A stretch of 64,000 bases of DNA from Fontisphaera persica (GCF_024832785.1 NZ_CP116615.1:2852001-2916000); one strand, 5' to 3'; counted from the first letter of the stretch, positions 52,083 through 61,253 are shown. Notes: generated from the letters alone by a model not told the origin. Translations and numbers: made by a program.

Positions 52083-52451
52083 TTAGAGCTGCATGCGCAT
52101 CAGTTCCTGATACGACTCGAGCAGTTTATTGCGGACTTCCACCATGAGCTGAAAAGAGACCTGGGCCTCCTCCATGGCGATGACCGTTTGATGCAAAGAC
52201 ACATTTTTGCCCGCCAGCAAATCATTGACGGCCTCCCGTGCCTGCAACTGGCGGCCATTGACTTCCGTCACGAAATGGTCCAGCAAACGCCCAAACGCCG
52301 GTGGTTCTGCCGCCCCAGAAGCGCCTGACGAAGCGCCCAAGTTTTGGAGTTCGGCGGGGGAGATGCGGCCCGGCGCCGCCGGAGCCATGGGGGAGGTGAC
52401 CGCGGTGGCGCTGCTGGCCAGATACGCTTGAACAGGAGAAACAGGTATCAT
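52083..52451 (-). CDS. fliE: Flagellar hook-basal body adaptor FliE
   Basis: 122 aa. C-terminal signature FGRLLDHFVTEVNGRQLQAREAVNDLLAGKNVSLHQTVIAMEEAQVSFQLMVEVRNKLLESYQELMRMQL is split by no stop and matches FliE, which joins MS-ring and rod. The N-terminal 40 residues are Ala/Pro/Ser-rich. Confidence 0.96.
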   Translation of the reverse strand: MIPVSPVQAYLASSATAVTSPMAPAAPGRISPAELQNLGASSGASGAAEPPAFGRLLDHFVTEVNGRQLQAREAVNDLLAGKNVSLHQTVIAMEEAQVSFQLMVEVRNKLLESYQELMRMQL

Positions 52452-52465
52452 GGCACGCGGGCGGG

Positions 52466-52897
52466 TTAACTGCGTTTGCCAATGCTCAAGGTCTGCGCCG
52501 CCATGGTCCGGGCGGTCTTGACCACGGCCAGGTTGGCCTCGAAGGCCCGCGAGGCGGCAATCATGTCGGCCATTTCCTCGTGGATGCTGATGTTCGGCAA
52601 GGCCACCATGCCTTGGGCGTCAGCGTCCGGATGCCCAGGGTTGTACACGAGGCGGAAAGGCCGGGGGTCAGGCACGATTTTGCTGACAGTGACCTTCGCC
52701 GGGCCGGCCGCGCCGGGGCGGCCCAATTCCTGGCGCAGGAGACTCTCAAACACCACCTGCTGGCGGCGGAAAGGTTTGCCATCCACACCGCGGGTGGTGT
52801 TGGCATTGGCGATGTTTTGACCAATCACCTCCATGCGGATACGCTCGGCCTCCAGTGCCGAGGCGGTGCTTTCTACGGCGGGGATGAGCTGAATCAT
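52466..52897 (-). CDS. flgC: Proximal rod protein FlgC
   Basis: 143 aa, standard size. N-terminus STASALEAERIRMEVIGQNIANANTTRGVDGKPFRRQQVVFE and the C-terminus VALPNISIHEEMADMIAASRAFEANLAVVKTARTMAAQTLSIGK are characteristic. A partner of FlgB, encoded 12 nt upstream. Confidence 0.97.
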   Translation of the reverse strand: MIQLIPAVESTASALEAERIRMEVIGQNIANANTTRGVDGKPFRRQQVVFESLLRQELGRPGAAGPAKVTVSKIVPDPRPFRLVYNPGHPDADAQGMVALPNISIHEEMADMIAASRAFEANLAVVKTARTMAAQTLSIGKRS

Positions 52898-52909
52898 ACG
52901 TCAAAAACC

Positions 52910-53293
52910 TCATATCGGCCGTCCGGTGATGGCCAGCCGCAATTTCACCAGCGTACCGGTGATCAATTGCGTTTCCACCGCATGGGCCAGGCTGTTCTGG
53001 TTGAGCTTGAGAAGTTCCTGCTCCAGTTGCACGGTGTTGCCGTCGCGGTTCCGGGCCACGGCGGTGGCATCCACTTCCAGTTGGGGGGCCAAGGCGGCAA
53101 TGCGGGCGGGGTCCTTGCTGGCGACGGCCTGGCGCAATTCACTTTCAAAAGCCGGGGAAATATCCACGCGCTTGTAGCCGGGGGTCTCCAGGTTGGCCAG
53201 GTTGCTGGCTATCGCCTCGTGGCGCAACAAGGTGGCGTCCAGCATCTGCTTGGCCGCCACGTAATTCGGCTGATTGAACAAGGCGCTTATCAT
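52910..53293 (-). CDS. flgB: Proximal rod protein FlgB
   Basis: 127 aa from ATG 53293. N-terminus SALFNQPNYVAAKQMLDATLLRHEAIASNLANLETPGYKRVD carries the rod signature, and the C-terminal helix LNQNSLAHAVETQLITGTLVKLRLAITG fits. This is the first structural gene after the chemotaxis set, with a -24/-12 promoter-like site 25 nt upstream. The frame open to 53494 overlaps cheR and is rejected. Confidence 0.95.
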   Translation of the reverse strand: MISALFNQPNYVAAKQMLDATLLRHEAIASNLANLETPGYKRVDISPAFESELRQAVASKDPARIAALAPQLEVDATAVARNRDGNTVQLEQELLKLNQNSLAHAVETQLITGTLVKLRLAITGRPI

Positions 53294-53317
53294 ACGGCGT
53301 CCGTTGTCGCACTGCTG

Positions 53318-53333
53318 AGCATTTTGAGTGCCA
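53318..53333 (-). promoter_or_regulatory. Candidate sigma-54 (-24/-12) promoter for flgB and downstream genes
   Basis: The minus strand reads TGGCACTCAAAATGCT: perfect TGGCAC, GG-N10-GC spacing and ATGCT at -12. It lies in the largest gap of the block (53294-53439), 25 nt before the flgB start. The same arrangement occurs before fliW. Confidence 0.5.
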
Positions 53334-53405
53334 TGGACGCCGGAGGCTCTAAACCCGGCTTTATCAAGAAGAAATGCCGACCGACTGGAAAATCTTGCCG
53401 CTCCT

Positions 53406-53423
53406 GCCGGGAAAGCTCCCGGC
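53406..53423 (-). terminator. Hairpin after cheR
   Basis: GCCGGGA-AAGC-TCCCGGC, a perfect 7-bp stem, lies just after the cheR stop and before the flgB promoter candidate. It has no T-run and may act as a partial terminator separating the chemotaxis genes from the rod genes. Confidence 0.45.
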
Positions 53424-53439
53424 AAACTCTGCCCTGCGC

Positions 53440-54264
53440 TCAGGCCTTCTTGCGGTAAGCCACCGTTTTGCCCAGGGTCACCGACTCGAAGCACTCATCC
53501 ACATAGAGGGTGGTTTCGCTGGCCCCCAGGAAGAAATAACCATCCGGTGCCAGGCGGGCACGCACGCCATTGAGGATGTTGCGTTTGGTGGCGGTATCAA
53601 AGTAAATCAGGACATTGCGCAGGAAAACCAGGTCAAACAACGGAGACGGCGGCAGGGGACGCGCCAGGTTCAACTCCTGAAACTCCACCATCGCCCGCAC
53701 CTCCGGGTTGATTTGCCAGTTCTGGTCCGGGAGTTTTTTGAAATGCTTGACCAGCAGCATGGCGGGCATGCCGCGGTTGACCTCCAACTGGGTGTAGATG
53801 CCGGCACGAGCGCGCTCCAGACTTTCAGTGTTGATGTCGGTGGCCAGAATCTTCACCTGCCAGTCTCTGAGCTGGGGAAAATACTCCCGGATGGTCAGGG
53901 CGACGCTGTAAGGCTCCTGTCCGGTGGAGCATGCCCCGCACCAAATGCGGAGGGTGCGCACCGATTGGCGCTTCTGCATCAATTCCGGCAGCAGTTGTTT
54001 CCGCAGCGCCTCAAAGGGATGCAAATCCCGGAAAAAGAGGGTCTCGCCAATAGTCAGCGCCTCGATGGTCTTGTGGTGGGCGCCATTGACCGGCTCGGAG
54101 CGCAGCCGGGCAATCAGGTGATTGACCCCCGGCAATCCCATGCGCTGGGCCAGTGGCGCCAGGCGGGTTTCCACCAGGTATTCCTTGCCCGGATCAATGA
54201 TGATGGCTGCCTGTTCGCGCAATAAATTGCGCACGTAATTGAATTCGTCCGCCGTAATGGCCAT
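53440..54264 (-). CDS. cheR: Chemotaxis protein methyltransferase CheR
   Basis: 274 aa. N-domain with RLAPLAQRMGL, then TIGETLFFRD (usual T-NET-FFR), SAM-binding IWCGACSTGQEPYSVAL, KILATDINTESLERARAGIY and LVFLRNVLIYFD. It methylates receptor glutamates with S-adenosylmethionine and counteracts CheB, encoded 3 nt upstream. No C-terminal pentapeptide or TPR extension. Confidence 0.97.
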   Translation of the reverse strand: MAITADEFNYVRNLLREQAAIIIDPGKEYLVETRLAPLAQRMGLPGVNHLIARLRSEPVNGAHHKTIEALTIGETLFFRDLHPFEALRKQLLPELMQKRQSVRTLRIWCGACSTGQEPYSVALTIREYFPQLRDWQVKILATDINTESLERARAGIYTQLEVNRGMPAMLLVKHFKKLPDQNWQINPEVRAMVEFQELNLARPLPPSPLFDLVFLRNVLIYFDTATKRNILNGVRARLAPDGYFFLGASETTLYVDECFESVTLGKTVAYRKKA

Positions 54265-54267
54265 AAC

Positions 54268-55404
54268 CTAAACCACCGCCGCCGTCCTGGCAGCGGAACT
54301 TAAATGTTGGGGCTGCCAACCGGGCCGCCCGACCTGTAATTTTTGCGTAATGAGCAAGGCCAGTTCTTCCAGAGGCCGCACCGCCTCCGCCACCCCCGCT
54401 TTCACCACCGCGCCCGGCATGCCCCACACCACGCTGGTGGCTTCATCCTGAGCGATGACCGAGCCGCCGGCTTCGCGGATTTCGCGCCCGCCACGCAAGC
54501 CATCCTGTCCCATGCCGGTCAGCACCACCGCCAGCGTGCCCTGGCCATACACCGCGGCCGCCGAACGAAACAACACATCCACCGCCGGCCGGCAGGAGTT
54601 TTCCGGCGGGTCCTGGTTCAAGTGCGCCGTCACTTCGCCGTTGTGACGGGCCACAGCAAGGTGGTAGTTGCCCGGTGCCACCAGTCCCTGGCCGACGCGC
54701 ACCAGCATGCCATCGCTGGCTTCGGAAACGGGGATGCCGCAATGGGCCGTGAGGTGCGTCGCCAGCATCCGGGTGAACATCGGCGGCATGTGCTGCACAA
54801 TCAGCAGCGGCACCGGCAGGTTTCGCGGCAGGCCGCTGAGCAGCACCGCCAGCGCATTGGGACCGCCGGTGGAGGCTCCAATCACCAACGCTTCCACTTT
54901 TGGGGAATGATTGCCGGCCAGCGAAGTCAGATTGACGGGAAGCGCCGGCGCCGGCACGGGCGCCTTGACGGCGGCAGTTGCCGCGGCCGTCCGTTTGGCG
55001 GGCACGAGCGCTTTAAGTTTGGGGACAATGGCCTCGCGGGTCTGGCGCAGCCCCTCAGAAATGGTTTCGGCGCCGGAAGGTTTGTGGACGTAATCATTGG
55101 CCCCCAGCGTGAGGGCCTGCACGGTGGCGCTGGCGCCAAACTCGGTCAACGTACTGAACATGACCACCGGCAATTTGGGATACTGCTTGCGGATTTCCCG
55201 CAAGGTCGTCAGCCCGTCCATCTCCGGCATTTCAATGTCGAGAATCACCATGTCCGGGTTCAACTGCGGCAGGCGGGCCAGGGCAATCTTGCCATTGGCG
55301 GCCACGCCAACGACTTCGATATCGGGGTCTTGCGCCAGGGCTTGCGACACGACCTGCCGCACCACCACGGAGTCGTCCACCACCATGACCCCGATTTTAG
55401 GCAT
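54268..55404 (-). CDS. cheB: Chemotaxis response regulator/methylesterase CheB
   Basis: 378 aa. Receiver domain with VVDDS and phospho-acceptor Asp56 (VILDIEMPEMDG); an Ala/Pro linker (about 137-165); methylesterase domain with Ser178 (VIGASTGGPNAL), His205 (LIVQHMPPMF) and Asp301 (GMGQDG), the catalytic triad. It removes receptor methyl groups and deamidates glutamines, which matters because the CheD here seems inactive. Confidence 0.98.
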   Translation of the reverse strand: MPKIGVMVVDDSVVVRQVVSQALAQDPDIEVVGVAANGKIALARLPQLNPDMVILDIEMPEMDGLTTLREIRKQYPKLPVVMFSTLTEFGASATVQALTLGANDYVHKPSGAETISEGLRQTREAIVPKLKALVPAKRTAAATAAVKAPVPAPALPVNLTSLAGNHSPKVEALVIGASTGGPNALAVLLSGLPRNLPVPLLIVQHMPPMFTRMLATHLTAHCGIPVSEASDGMLVRVGQGLVAPGNYHLAVARHNGEVTAHLNQDPPENSCRPAVDVLFRSAAAVYGQGTLAVVLTGMGQDGLRGGREIREAGGSVIAQDEATSVVWGMPGAVVKAGVAEAVRPLEELALLITQKLQVGRPGWQPQHLSSAARTAAVV

Positions 55405-55417
55405 AATTGGGTGAAGT

Positions 55418-55780
55418 TCAGGCCACTCCCAACAGCGAGAGCTTTTCCTGAATCACTTCTTTGGTGAAGGGTTTCATGGCGTATTCATTGGCGCCGGCCT
55501 CCAGGGCCTGCGTCACCTGTTCCACCTCCGTCTCGGTGGTAACCATCATGATTTTCATTTCATCATACGCCGGCTCCGCCCGCACGGCTTTCACAAACTC
55601 ATAGCCGTTCATCTCGGGCATGTTCCAGTCCACCAGCGCCAGTTCCGGCCGCTCGGCCTGGACTTTTTCCAACGCCTCCACCCCATTGGCCGCCTCCACG
55701 ATCTCCATGCCCATTTCCCGCAGAATGCGGCCAATGATGTTGCGCATGATTTTGGAATCATCTACTACCAACGCTTTCAT
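55418..55780 (-). CDS. cheY: Chemotaxis response regulator CheY
   Basis: 120 aa single receiver domain. Acidic pocket VVDDS, Asp51 in LALVDWNMPEMNG, Thr in VTTETE and Lys103 (AMKPFT). Phosphorylated by CheA, it binds the motor switch. Located 9 nt after mcp1 and 13 nt before cheB. Confidence 0.95.
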   Translation of the reverse strand: MKALVVDDSKIMRNIIGRILREMGMEIVEAANGVEALEKVQAERPELALVDWNMPEMNGYEFVKAVRAEPAYDEMKIMMVTTETEVEQVTQALEAGANEYAMKPFTKEVIQEKLSLLGVA

Positions 55781-55789
55781 AAGGCTTGC

Positions 55790-58132
55790 TTAATCATGGT
55801 CTCCGTTGCCCGTGCCCGCCGCCAACAAGGCTGGGGCGGCCCGCCGGGGCGAAATCTCACGCTGCCGTGCCGGCCCTGGAGCCCGCCAAACCGCCGCCTG
55901 GCTCTGGCTCCCTTCGCCGGCCTCCGCTTCACTGCCCAGTTTGAACTGCGCCGCCGCCGCCTGCAGCTCCTGCGCCAACGCGCCCAAATCCTGCGCCACT
56001 CGCAAACTCTCGGCCGCCGCCTGGGTGGTGCTTTGGGCGGCCTGCGACACCCCCGCTATGTTCCGCGCAATCTCCTGGCTCCCCTGCGCCGCCTCCGCCG
56101 CGTTCCGCGTAATCTCGTTCATCGTCGCCGCCTGCTCCTCCACCGCGCTGGCAATCACCGTCTGAATCTGGTCAATCTTCCGGATCACCTCCCCAATCTC
56201 CCGAATCGCCTCCACCGCCCCGTGGCTGTCCCCCTGAATCGTCTGAATCTTCACCGCAATCTCCTCCGTCGCCCGCGCCGTCTGCTTGGCCAGCTCCTTC
56301 ACCTCGTTGGCCACCACCGCAAACCCCTTCCCCGCCTCCCCCGCCCGCGCCGCCTCGATCGTCGCATTGAGCGCCAGCAGGTTCGTCTGCTCCGCAATGC
56401 TCGTAATCACCTTCACCACGTTGTTAATCTCCGCGCTCGACGCATCCAGCCGCCCCATCGTCTGATTGGCCCGCTCCGCCGCCGTCGCCGCCTGATTGGC
56501 CACCTTCGCCGCATCCACCGCCTGCCGCGCTATCTCCTTGATGGACGCGCTGATCTCCTCGGCCGCCGTCGCCACCGTCGCCACCGACTTGCTCACCTGC
56601 TCCGACGCCCCCGCCACCACGTTCGCCTGGCTGGCCGTCTCCTCGGCGGTGGCGCCCATTTGCTGGCCGCTGCCCACCAATTCGCTGGATTGCGCCTGCA
56701 AGGTGGTGCTGCTTTGCTGCACTTTACGGAACATGCGGCGCAGTTGGCGCACCATTTCGTTCATGGCCTGCGCCAGCTCGCCGGTTTCATCTTTGGAATG
56801 AATCTCCAGCTCGCGGCTGAAATCCCCCTGGGCCAGACGCTGAGTGAAGGCCACCCCCTGGTTTATGGGTCTGACAATTCGGCCGGCCACATAGAAACCG
56901 CATACCAGCGCCACCACCACACCCACCGCCGCCACGCCCAGCGTCCATCGCAACAATCCGCGAAATTGCTGCCCGATTTGCAGGCATGTCTGCATCACCC
57001 CCTGCGCCACCCCTTGCAATGAATTGCGCACCTCCATGTATTCATCCTCATAGCAACCGGCGTTGATGACCCAGTTCCACGGCTCGTAGTACATCAAAGC
57101 TGCCACTTTGACGCGATTGGTGGTTTCACCCGGATTCCGCCACTCATACGAGTCAAACACCGGCTCCCCTTTGGCCGCCACGGCCTTGTTCACCGTCTCC
57201 TGCACAAACGGCCGGCCTTTGGCATCACGCACTTCCCAAATGTTTTCGCCATCCCGTTTGCCGTCTTTGGAGATGATGTACACGCCGCGCTGACTGCCCG
57301 TGCCGCCCACGATGACCACGTTGCCGGTTTTTCCTACCCTGGTTTGCTGCACCATGCGGGCCACCTCCAGGTTCACATCGCGCAAACTCACCCCCGTGTA
57401 GAGCATGCCAATGACCTTTTCCTTTTTCTCATCCCAAATCGGCTCATACACGGCGGCATGCCAGTCATCCACCACGAAGGCCCGCCCGCGGTACGTCTGG
57501 CCGCTGAGCACGGCCTTGAGCACGGGGTTCTCGGTGCCATCGGGCTGCATGCGCGGGATGTAAGTGCCAATGGCCCGTGTGCCATTGGTCTTTAACACGC
57601 TGGTGCACACCCGCAACATGTCCCCCTCCTCATTCATGCGCTGAAAGATGGTGCAATAATCCCGGGTGGTCTGCTTCACAAAATCCACCAGCGGCGCCGG
57701 CTGGTTGGTGGTGGTCACCTGCCCCAGCCATTGCTGGCCCAGGCAAAAACCCGGGAGCGTGATGTTTTTCTGCTCCCCGTTAAATTGATTCACCACCGTC
57801 CAGGGAACCGTGGTGTTGGCCAGCCGGAATCCGCCCGCCTCCTCAATCTGCTGATGGGCCACCCCCAACGCATGTAACAGCCGCCGCTCCGTGCGCTTGT
57901 CCGATGCTTCCAGCAGCGTGTAAATGCTGCGCGCGCTTTTTTCCAAATCCGCCCACATTATCCGGCGCAGCTCGGACTCCATTTCCTGCTTCAGTTTATC
58001 CGTGTTAGCCTGCGCCTCCTGAACGCGCTGGTTAATCTGGCGGGACTCCAATAAAATAACAGCCACCAGCACTGCTGCCATGCTGACAGCCAGACCGGCG
58101 CCTAAAGCAATGATTTTGGTGCGTATCTTCAT
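55790..58132 (-). CDS. Methyl-accepting chemotaxis protein 1 with Cache sensor
   Basis: 780 aa. First membrane helix at residues 8-30; a large periplasmic Cache_3-Cache_2-type double sensor (about 35-375) with AFVVDDWHAAVYEPIWDEKKEKVIGMLYTGVS, GNVVIVGG and YYEPWNWVINAGCYEDEYM; a second helix (LRWTLGVAAVGVVVALVCGFYV), HAMP, and a signalling domain with tip VVANEVKELAKQTARATEEI. No terminal CheR-docking pentapeptide. Ligand unknown. The signalling domain is 99 percent identical in DNA to that of the second receptor. A sigma-28-like promoter lies upstream. Confidence 0.96.
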   Translation of the reverse strand: MKIRTKIIALGAGLAVSMAAVLVAVILLESRQINQRVQEAQANTDKLKQEMESELRRIMWADLEKSARSIYTLLEASDKRTERRLLHALGVAHQQIEEAGGFRLANTTVPWTVVNQFNGEQKNITLPGFCLGQQWLGQVTTTNQPAPLVDFVKQTTRDYCTIFQRMNEEGDMLRVCTSVLKTNGTRAIGTYIPRMQPDGTENPVLKAVLSGQTYRGRAFVVDDWHAAVYEPIWDEKKEKVIGMLYTGVSLRDVNLEVARMVQQTRVGKTGNVVIVGGTGSQRGVYIISKDGKRDGENIWEVRDAKGRPFVQETVNKAVAAKGEPVFDSYEWRNPGETTNRVKVAALMYYEPWNWVINAGCYEDEYMEVRNSLQGVAQGVMQTCLQIGQQFRGLLRWTLGVAAVGVVVALVCGFYVAGRIVRPINQGVAFTQRLAQGDFSRELEIHSKDETGELAQAMNEMVRQLRRMFRKVQQSSTTLQAQSSELVGSGQQMGATAEETASQANVVAGASEQVSKSVATVATAAEEISASIKEIARQAVDAAKVANQAATAAERANQTMGRLDASSAEINNVVKVITSIAEQTNLLALNATIEAARAGEAGKGFAVVANEVKELAKQTARATEEIAVKIQTIQGDSHGAVEAIREIGEVIRKIDQIQTVIASAVEEQAATMNEITRNAAEAAQGSQEIARNIAGVSQAAQSTTQAAAESLRVAQDLGALAQELQAAAAQFKLGSEAEAGEGSQSQAAVWRAPGPARQREISPRRAAPALLAAGTGNGDHD

Positions 58133-58180
58133 CAGCGTATGTCACGGGTCCGCCATGGTGAGTTGGCCAATTCCAATCCC

Positions 58181-58210
58181 CTATCGGCAAAAACGGCGGG
58201 TAACTTAAGT
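58181..58210 (-). promoter_or_regulatory. Candidate sigma-28 promoter for mcp1
   Basis: On the minus strand TTAAGTTA, 12 nt, GCCGATAG, close to the FliA consensus. It lies about 50 nt upstream of the mcp1 ATG, inside the 58133-58423 gap, where no gene is supported. Confidence 0.6.
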
Positions 58211-58423
58211 TTTTTATGCTCGAAAGAGTCGAAAAATCACTCATGCGGCACCGGCTAAACTGGAAGATTAGAGGGTATGCCACCAGACCTCCTTACGGCA
58301 CTCAATCCGCGGCCGCCTGTGCCCTGTGCGACACGGTTGCGGCGGTTGTAGGTTCAGGGAGTGGAATCCCTGACTACTCGGAAGTTATTGCGCGAGAATA
58401 TATTAAGCCTCTGAATTGAGGCT

Positions 58424-58879
58424 TCAAACGGACTCGGCAGTGGCAGGCTCATTCACCTCGGGCAGTGGCAACTTCCCTAATCGGCTGGATTGACGCAGCT
58501 TATCTTGATACTCGGCAATGCGCATGGCGGCCCGCACATGGGCCCGAAACACACCCGAGTCATACGGTTTGTAGAGATAGGCGTCCGCCCCCGAATCCAA
58601 GGCTTGAATCAAATCCTCTTTGGATTGCATGCAGGTGGTCATTAACAAATAAGTGCGTCCGTCCTTTTGCTCCATACGCACGCGCCGACACACCTCCAGG
58701 CCGTCTATGTCCGGCATCATCCAATCCAGCACTGCCACGCCAGGCGGGTTCGGTCCCAAAAGAATTTTCAAACAATCCGCCCCGCAGCCCGCAGTAATAA
58801 TTTCATGACCATCTTTGGCCAGATGGTTGTACATCACGCGCAAAGCCAGCGCGTTGTCATCCACGATTAAGATTTTCAT
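58424..58879 (-). CDS. Single-domain response regulator
   Basis: 151 aa. Receiver domain with VDDN, Asp52 in AVLDWMMPDIDGLEVC, Thr in MTTCMQ and Lys in YKPYD, then a Gln/Arg/Leu tail of about 30 residues with no output domain. A second CheY-like or adaptor protein between two receptor genes. It may be a phosphate sink or have a separate target. The stop is overlapped by an AAGCCTC/GAGGCTT hairpin at 58404-58424. Confidence 0.92.
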   Translation of the reverse strand: MKILIVDDNALALRVMYNHLAKDGHEIITAGCGADCLKILLGPNPPGVAVLDWMMPDIDGLEVCRRVRMEQKDGRTYLLMTTCMQSKEDLIQALDSGADAYLYKPYDSGVFRAHVRAAMRIAEYQDKLRQSSRLGKLPLPEVNEPATAESV

Positions 58880-58970
58880 GGTTCAAGCACGGCTAATCAA
58901 TAACGCTGCCCGGGCACCCGGCAGCCAGGCATGCCGCTGACTGCAACCGTTATGGTTAACGTCCCTATTT

Positions 58971-58998
58971 TCATCGGCAGGTCCGGCCAAAACTTAAG
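58971..58998 (-). promoter_or_regulatory. Candidate sigma-28 promoter for the response regulator
   Basis: On the minus strand TTAAGTTT, 11 nt, GCCGATGA, the closest match to the FliA consensus in the window. About 95 nt upstream of the regulator start and downstream of the mcp2 stop. The 58880-59104 gap has no gene. Confidence 0.65.
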
Positions 58999-59104
58999 TG
59001 TTATCTTTCGTTGAATCTGTCCCTGTGGCTCCCAGCCTCCAAACTCAACCGCCGGCAGCCCTTCCGTGGACTGCCGGCGGCGGTCTGATGGCGTCTGAGG
59101 TTGC

Positions 59105-61198
59105 TCAGGCGGCCACCATATTGGCCTCAGGTTTGACCTCCGTCTTGGAGGCCGGGGTGCGTTTGGGCATCCGTTTCTGCAAGGCCTCGGGCACTGGCGC
59201 GCCGCCCGCCATGCCATGGCCATTGCCGCCGGAATCCAGCTTGAACTGGCCGACCATGACCTTGAGATCGCCAGCCAGCCGCGCCAGTTCGTTGGCGGCG
59301 GCGCCGGTGCCCGCCACCGCCTGGGTGGTGCTTTGGGCGGCCTGCGACACCCCCGCAATGTTCCGCGCAATCTCCTGGCTCCCCTGCGCCGCCTCCGCCG
59401 CGTTCCGCGTAATCTCGTTCATCGTCGCCGCCTGCTCCTCCACCGCGCTGGCAATCACCGTCTGAATCTGGTCAATCTTCCGGATCACCTCCCCAATCTC
59501 CCGAATCGCCTCCACCGCCCCGTGGCTGTCCCCCTGAATCGTCTGAATCTTCACCGCAATCTCCTCCGTCGCCCGCGCCGTCTGCTTGGCCAGCTCCTTC
59601 ACCTCGTTGGCCACCACCGCAAACCCCTTCCCCGCCTCCCCCGCCCGCGCCGCCTCGATCGTCGCATTGAGCGCCAGCAGGTTCGTCTGCTCCGCAATGC
59701 TCGTAATCACCTTCACCACGTTGTTAATCTCCGCGCTCGATGCATCCAGCCGCCCCATCGTCTGATTGGCCCGCTCCGCCGCCGTCGCCGCCTGGTTGGC
59801 CACCTTCGCCGCATCCACCGCCTGCCGCGCTATCTCCTTGATGGACGCGCTAATCTCCTCCGCCGCCGTCGCCACCGTCGCCACCGACTTGCTCACCTGC
59901 TCCGACGCCCCCGCCACCACATTCGCCTGGCTGGCCGTCTCCTCGGCGTTGCTGCTCAACTGGCTGCCGGCCGCGCTCAATTCCTGCGAAGAAGCGGCCA
60001 GGGTATCCGAAGTCTCGGCCAGTGACTTCATGTTCTTGCGCAGGTTAATCACCATGGAGTTCACCGCCTGCGCCAGCTCCCCAATTTCATCCGACCGCGC
60101 AATGGACAAGGTCTGCGTCAAATCCCCGCTGGCCACCTGGCTGGTCAAGCCAATCGCCTGCTTCAAGGGCGGAATGATGTTGCGGACGATGAAAATGGCC
60201 ACAGCAACACCCGCTACAATGCCAATCAACAAGGCAATTATAATAAATGTCCTTGCCGTGGATAACGAAGCAGCCGCTACATTGGACTTTTGCATGCTGA
60301 GACCAATGGAATTGGTCACCACCATATCGGCCTGGCTCAGAAGTACCTCCGCCACCTCCGCCCGACTCTTATTCAATTCTTCACGTTTCTGCCAAGTCTT
60401 GAGGAAATCAGCCATTTCTTTCTGATAGTCGGCGCCGGCTTTTTCAACGGCCGCCAACTGTTTGATGTTAATTTCCTGCCGGGTCAGGGCTTTCAAAGCG
60501 GCAAACTTGGCTGGCAGTTCGTTAAACTTTTTCATGGTTTCCTGAAAAAGCTCTGGGTTGCGCGTGGCCTGTGACTTGAAATTGCCCACACGTATGGCAT
60601 TACCAATATCAATGACATCATTAATGAGTTTGATTTTCTGCACCCTTTCACGAAACTGCTCCAAATCCAAATTCTGGCCTTGGTTGGTCTGGCTCAGCAG
60701 TTGATCCAATATTTTGCTCTGGCCCTCCAGGTAAGCATAGCATTCCCGCATGTATGAGGCCGCCGCAGCATCCATTGCTTGACGCAGCATTTTCAACATG
60801 TTGTTGGCCTCCACGGTTTGTAGAGACAATCGCTCATATTCTGCTGCTTTTTCTTCGGCCACCTTGGCAGCCTCACTAAGAAAAGCCAGAGTCTCGCCAC
60901 GTTCCTTGGCAAGGTTTCTGGCTTGATTGATTGCCTCCTTGGTTTTTTCAAGGCGTTGCAGTCCCAGAGCCAGGAAATTAGTTTCCTCAGTGTAGGCATA
61001 GCCTCGCATCTGATACATGGTCCAGAGGGCATTGCCTTCCACCCCACTGGCCACCGCGGTGGCCGGCATGTAATCCTCGGCAATAACATCGGCGGTTTGG
61101 TGGACCTGGTTCATTTTGAACACGGCCAGGACGCCTATGATGGCGGTGATAACAAGCACGCCGGCAAAACCGGCATTGATTTTGGCGCTAAGTTTCAT
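59105..61198 (-). CDS. Methyl-accepting chemotaxis protein 2 with helical-bundle sensor
   Basis: 697 aa from ATG 61198 (the frame is open to 61282, inside cheW). Membrane helix 1 (AGVLVITAIIGVLAVF), an all-helical periplasmic sensor of about 290 residues (helical bimodular or 4HB type), membrane helix 2 (FIIIALLIGIVAGVAVAIFIV), HAMP and a signalling domain. The signalling part (59319-59948) is virtually identical to that of mcp1. No pentapeptide at the C-terminus (ends ANMVAA). Ligand unknown. Confidence 0.95.
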   Translation of the reverse strand: MKLSAKINAGFAGVLVITAIIGVLAVFKMNQVHQTADVIAEDYMPATAVASGVEGNALWTMYQMRGYAYTEETNFLALGLQRLEKTKEAINQARNLAKERGETLAFLSEAAKVAEEKAAEYERLSLQTVEANNMLKMLRQAMDAAAASYMRECYAYLEGQSKILDQLLSQTNQGQNLDLEQFRERVQKIKLINDVIDIGNAIRVGNFKSQATRNPELFQETMKKFNELPAKFAALKALTRQEINIKQLAAVEKAGADYQKEMADFLKTWQKREELNKSRAEVAEVLLSQADMVVTNSIGLSMQKSNVAAASLSTARTFIIIALLIGIVAGVAVAIFIVRNIIPPLKQAIGLTSQVASGDLTQTLSIARSDEIGELAQAVNSMVINLRKNMKSLAETSDTLAASSQELSAAGSQLSSNAEETASQANVVAGASEQVSKSVATVATAAEEISASIKEIARQAVDAAKVANQAATAAERANQTMGRLDASSAEINNVVKVITSIAEQTNLLALNATIEAARAGEAGKGFAVVANEVKELAKQTARATEEIAVKIQTIQGDSHGAVEAIREIGEVIRKIDQIQTVIASAVEEQAATMNEITRNAAEAAQGSQEIARNIAGVSQAAQSTTQAVAGTGAAANELARLAGDLKVMVGQFKLDSGGNGHGMAGGAPVPEALQKRMPKRTPASKTEVKPEANMVAA

Positions 61199-61253
61199 AA
61201 ACGCTTCATTTTTTGGAGGGTTGGTTGCAGTTTGTGACTGATTGGCTTTTCGA

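Noticed and set aside
50484-52328. 614-codon plus-strand open frame
   Set aside because: Antisense to fliF and fliE, with low-complexity translation and no domain.
53294-53494. Upstream extension of flgB
   Set aside because: It would run through the cheR stop, a hairpin and the -24/-12 site; the ATG at 53293 matches the family start.
58285-58400. Possible tRNA or riboswitch in the mcp1 upstream gap
   Set aside because: A TCAGGGA/TCCCTGA hairpin is present, but no cloverleaf, CCA-type end or known riboswitch core could be assembled.
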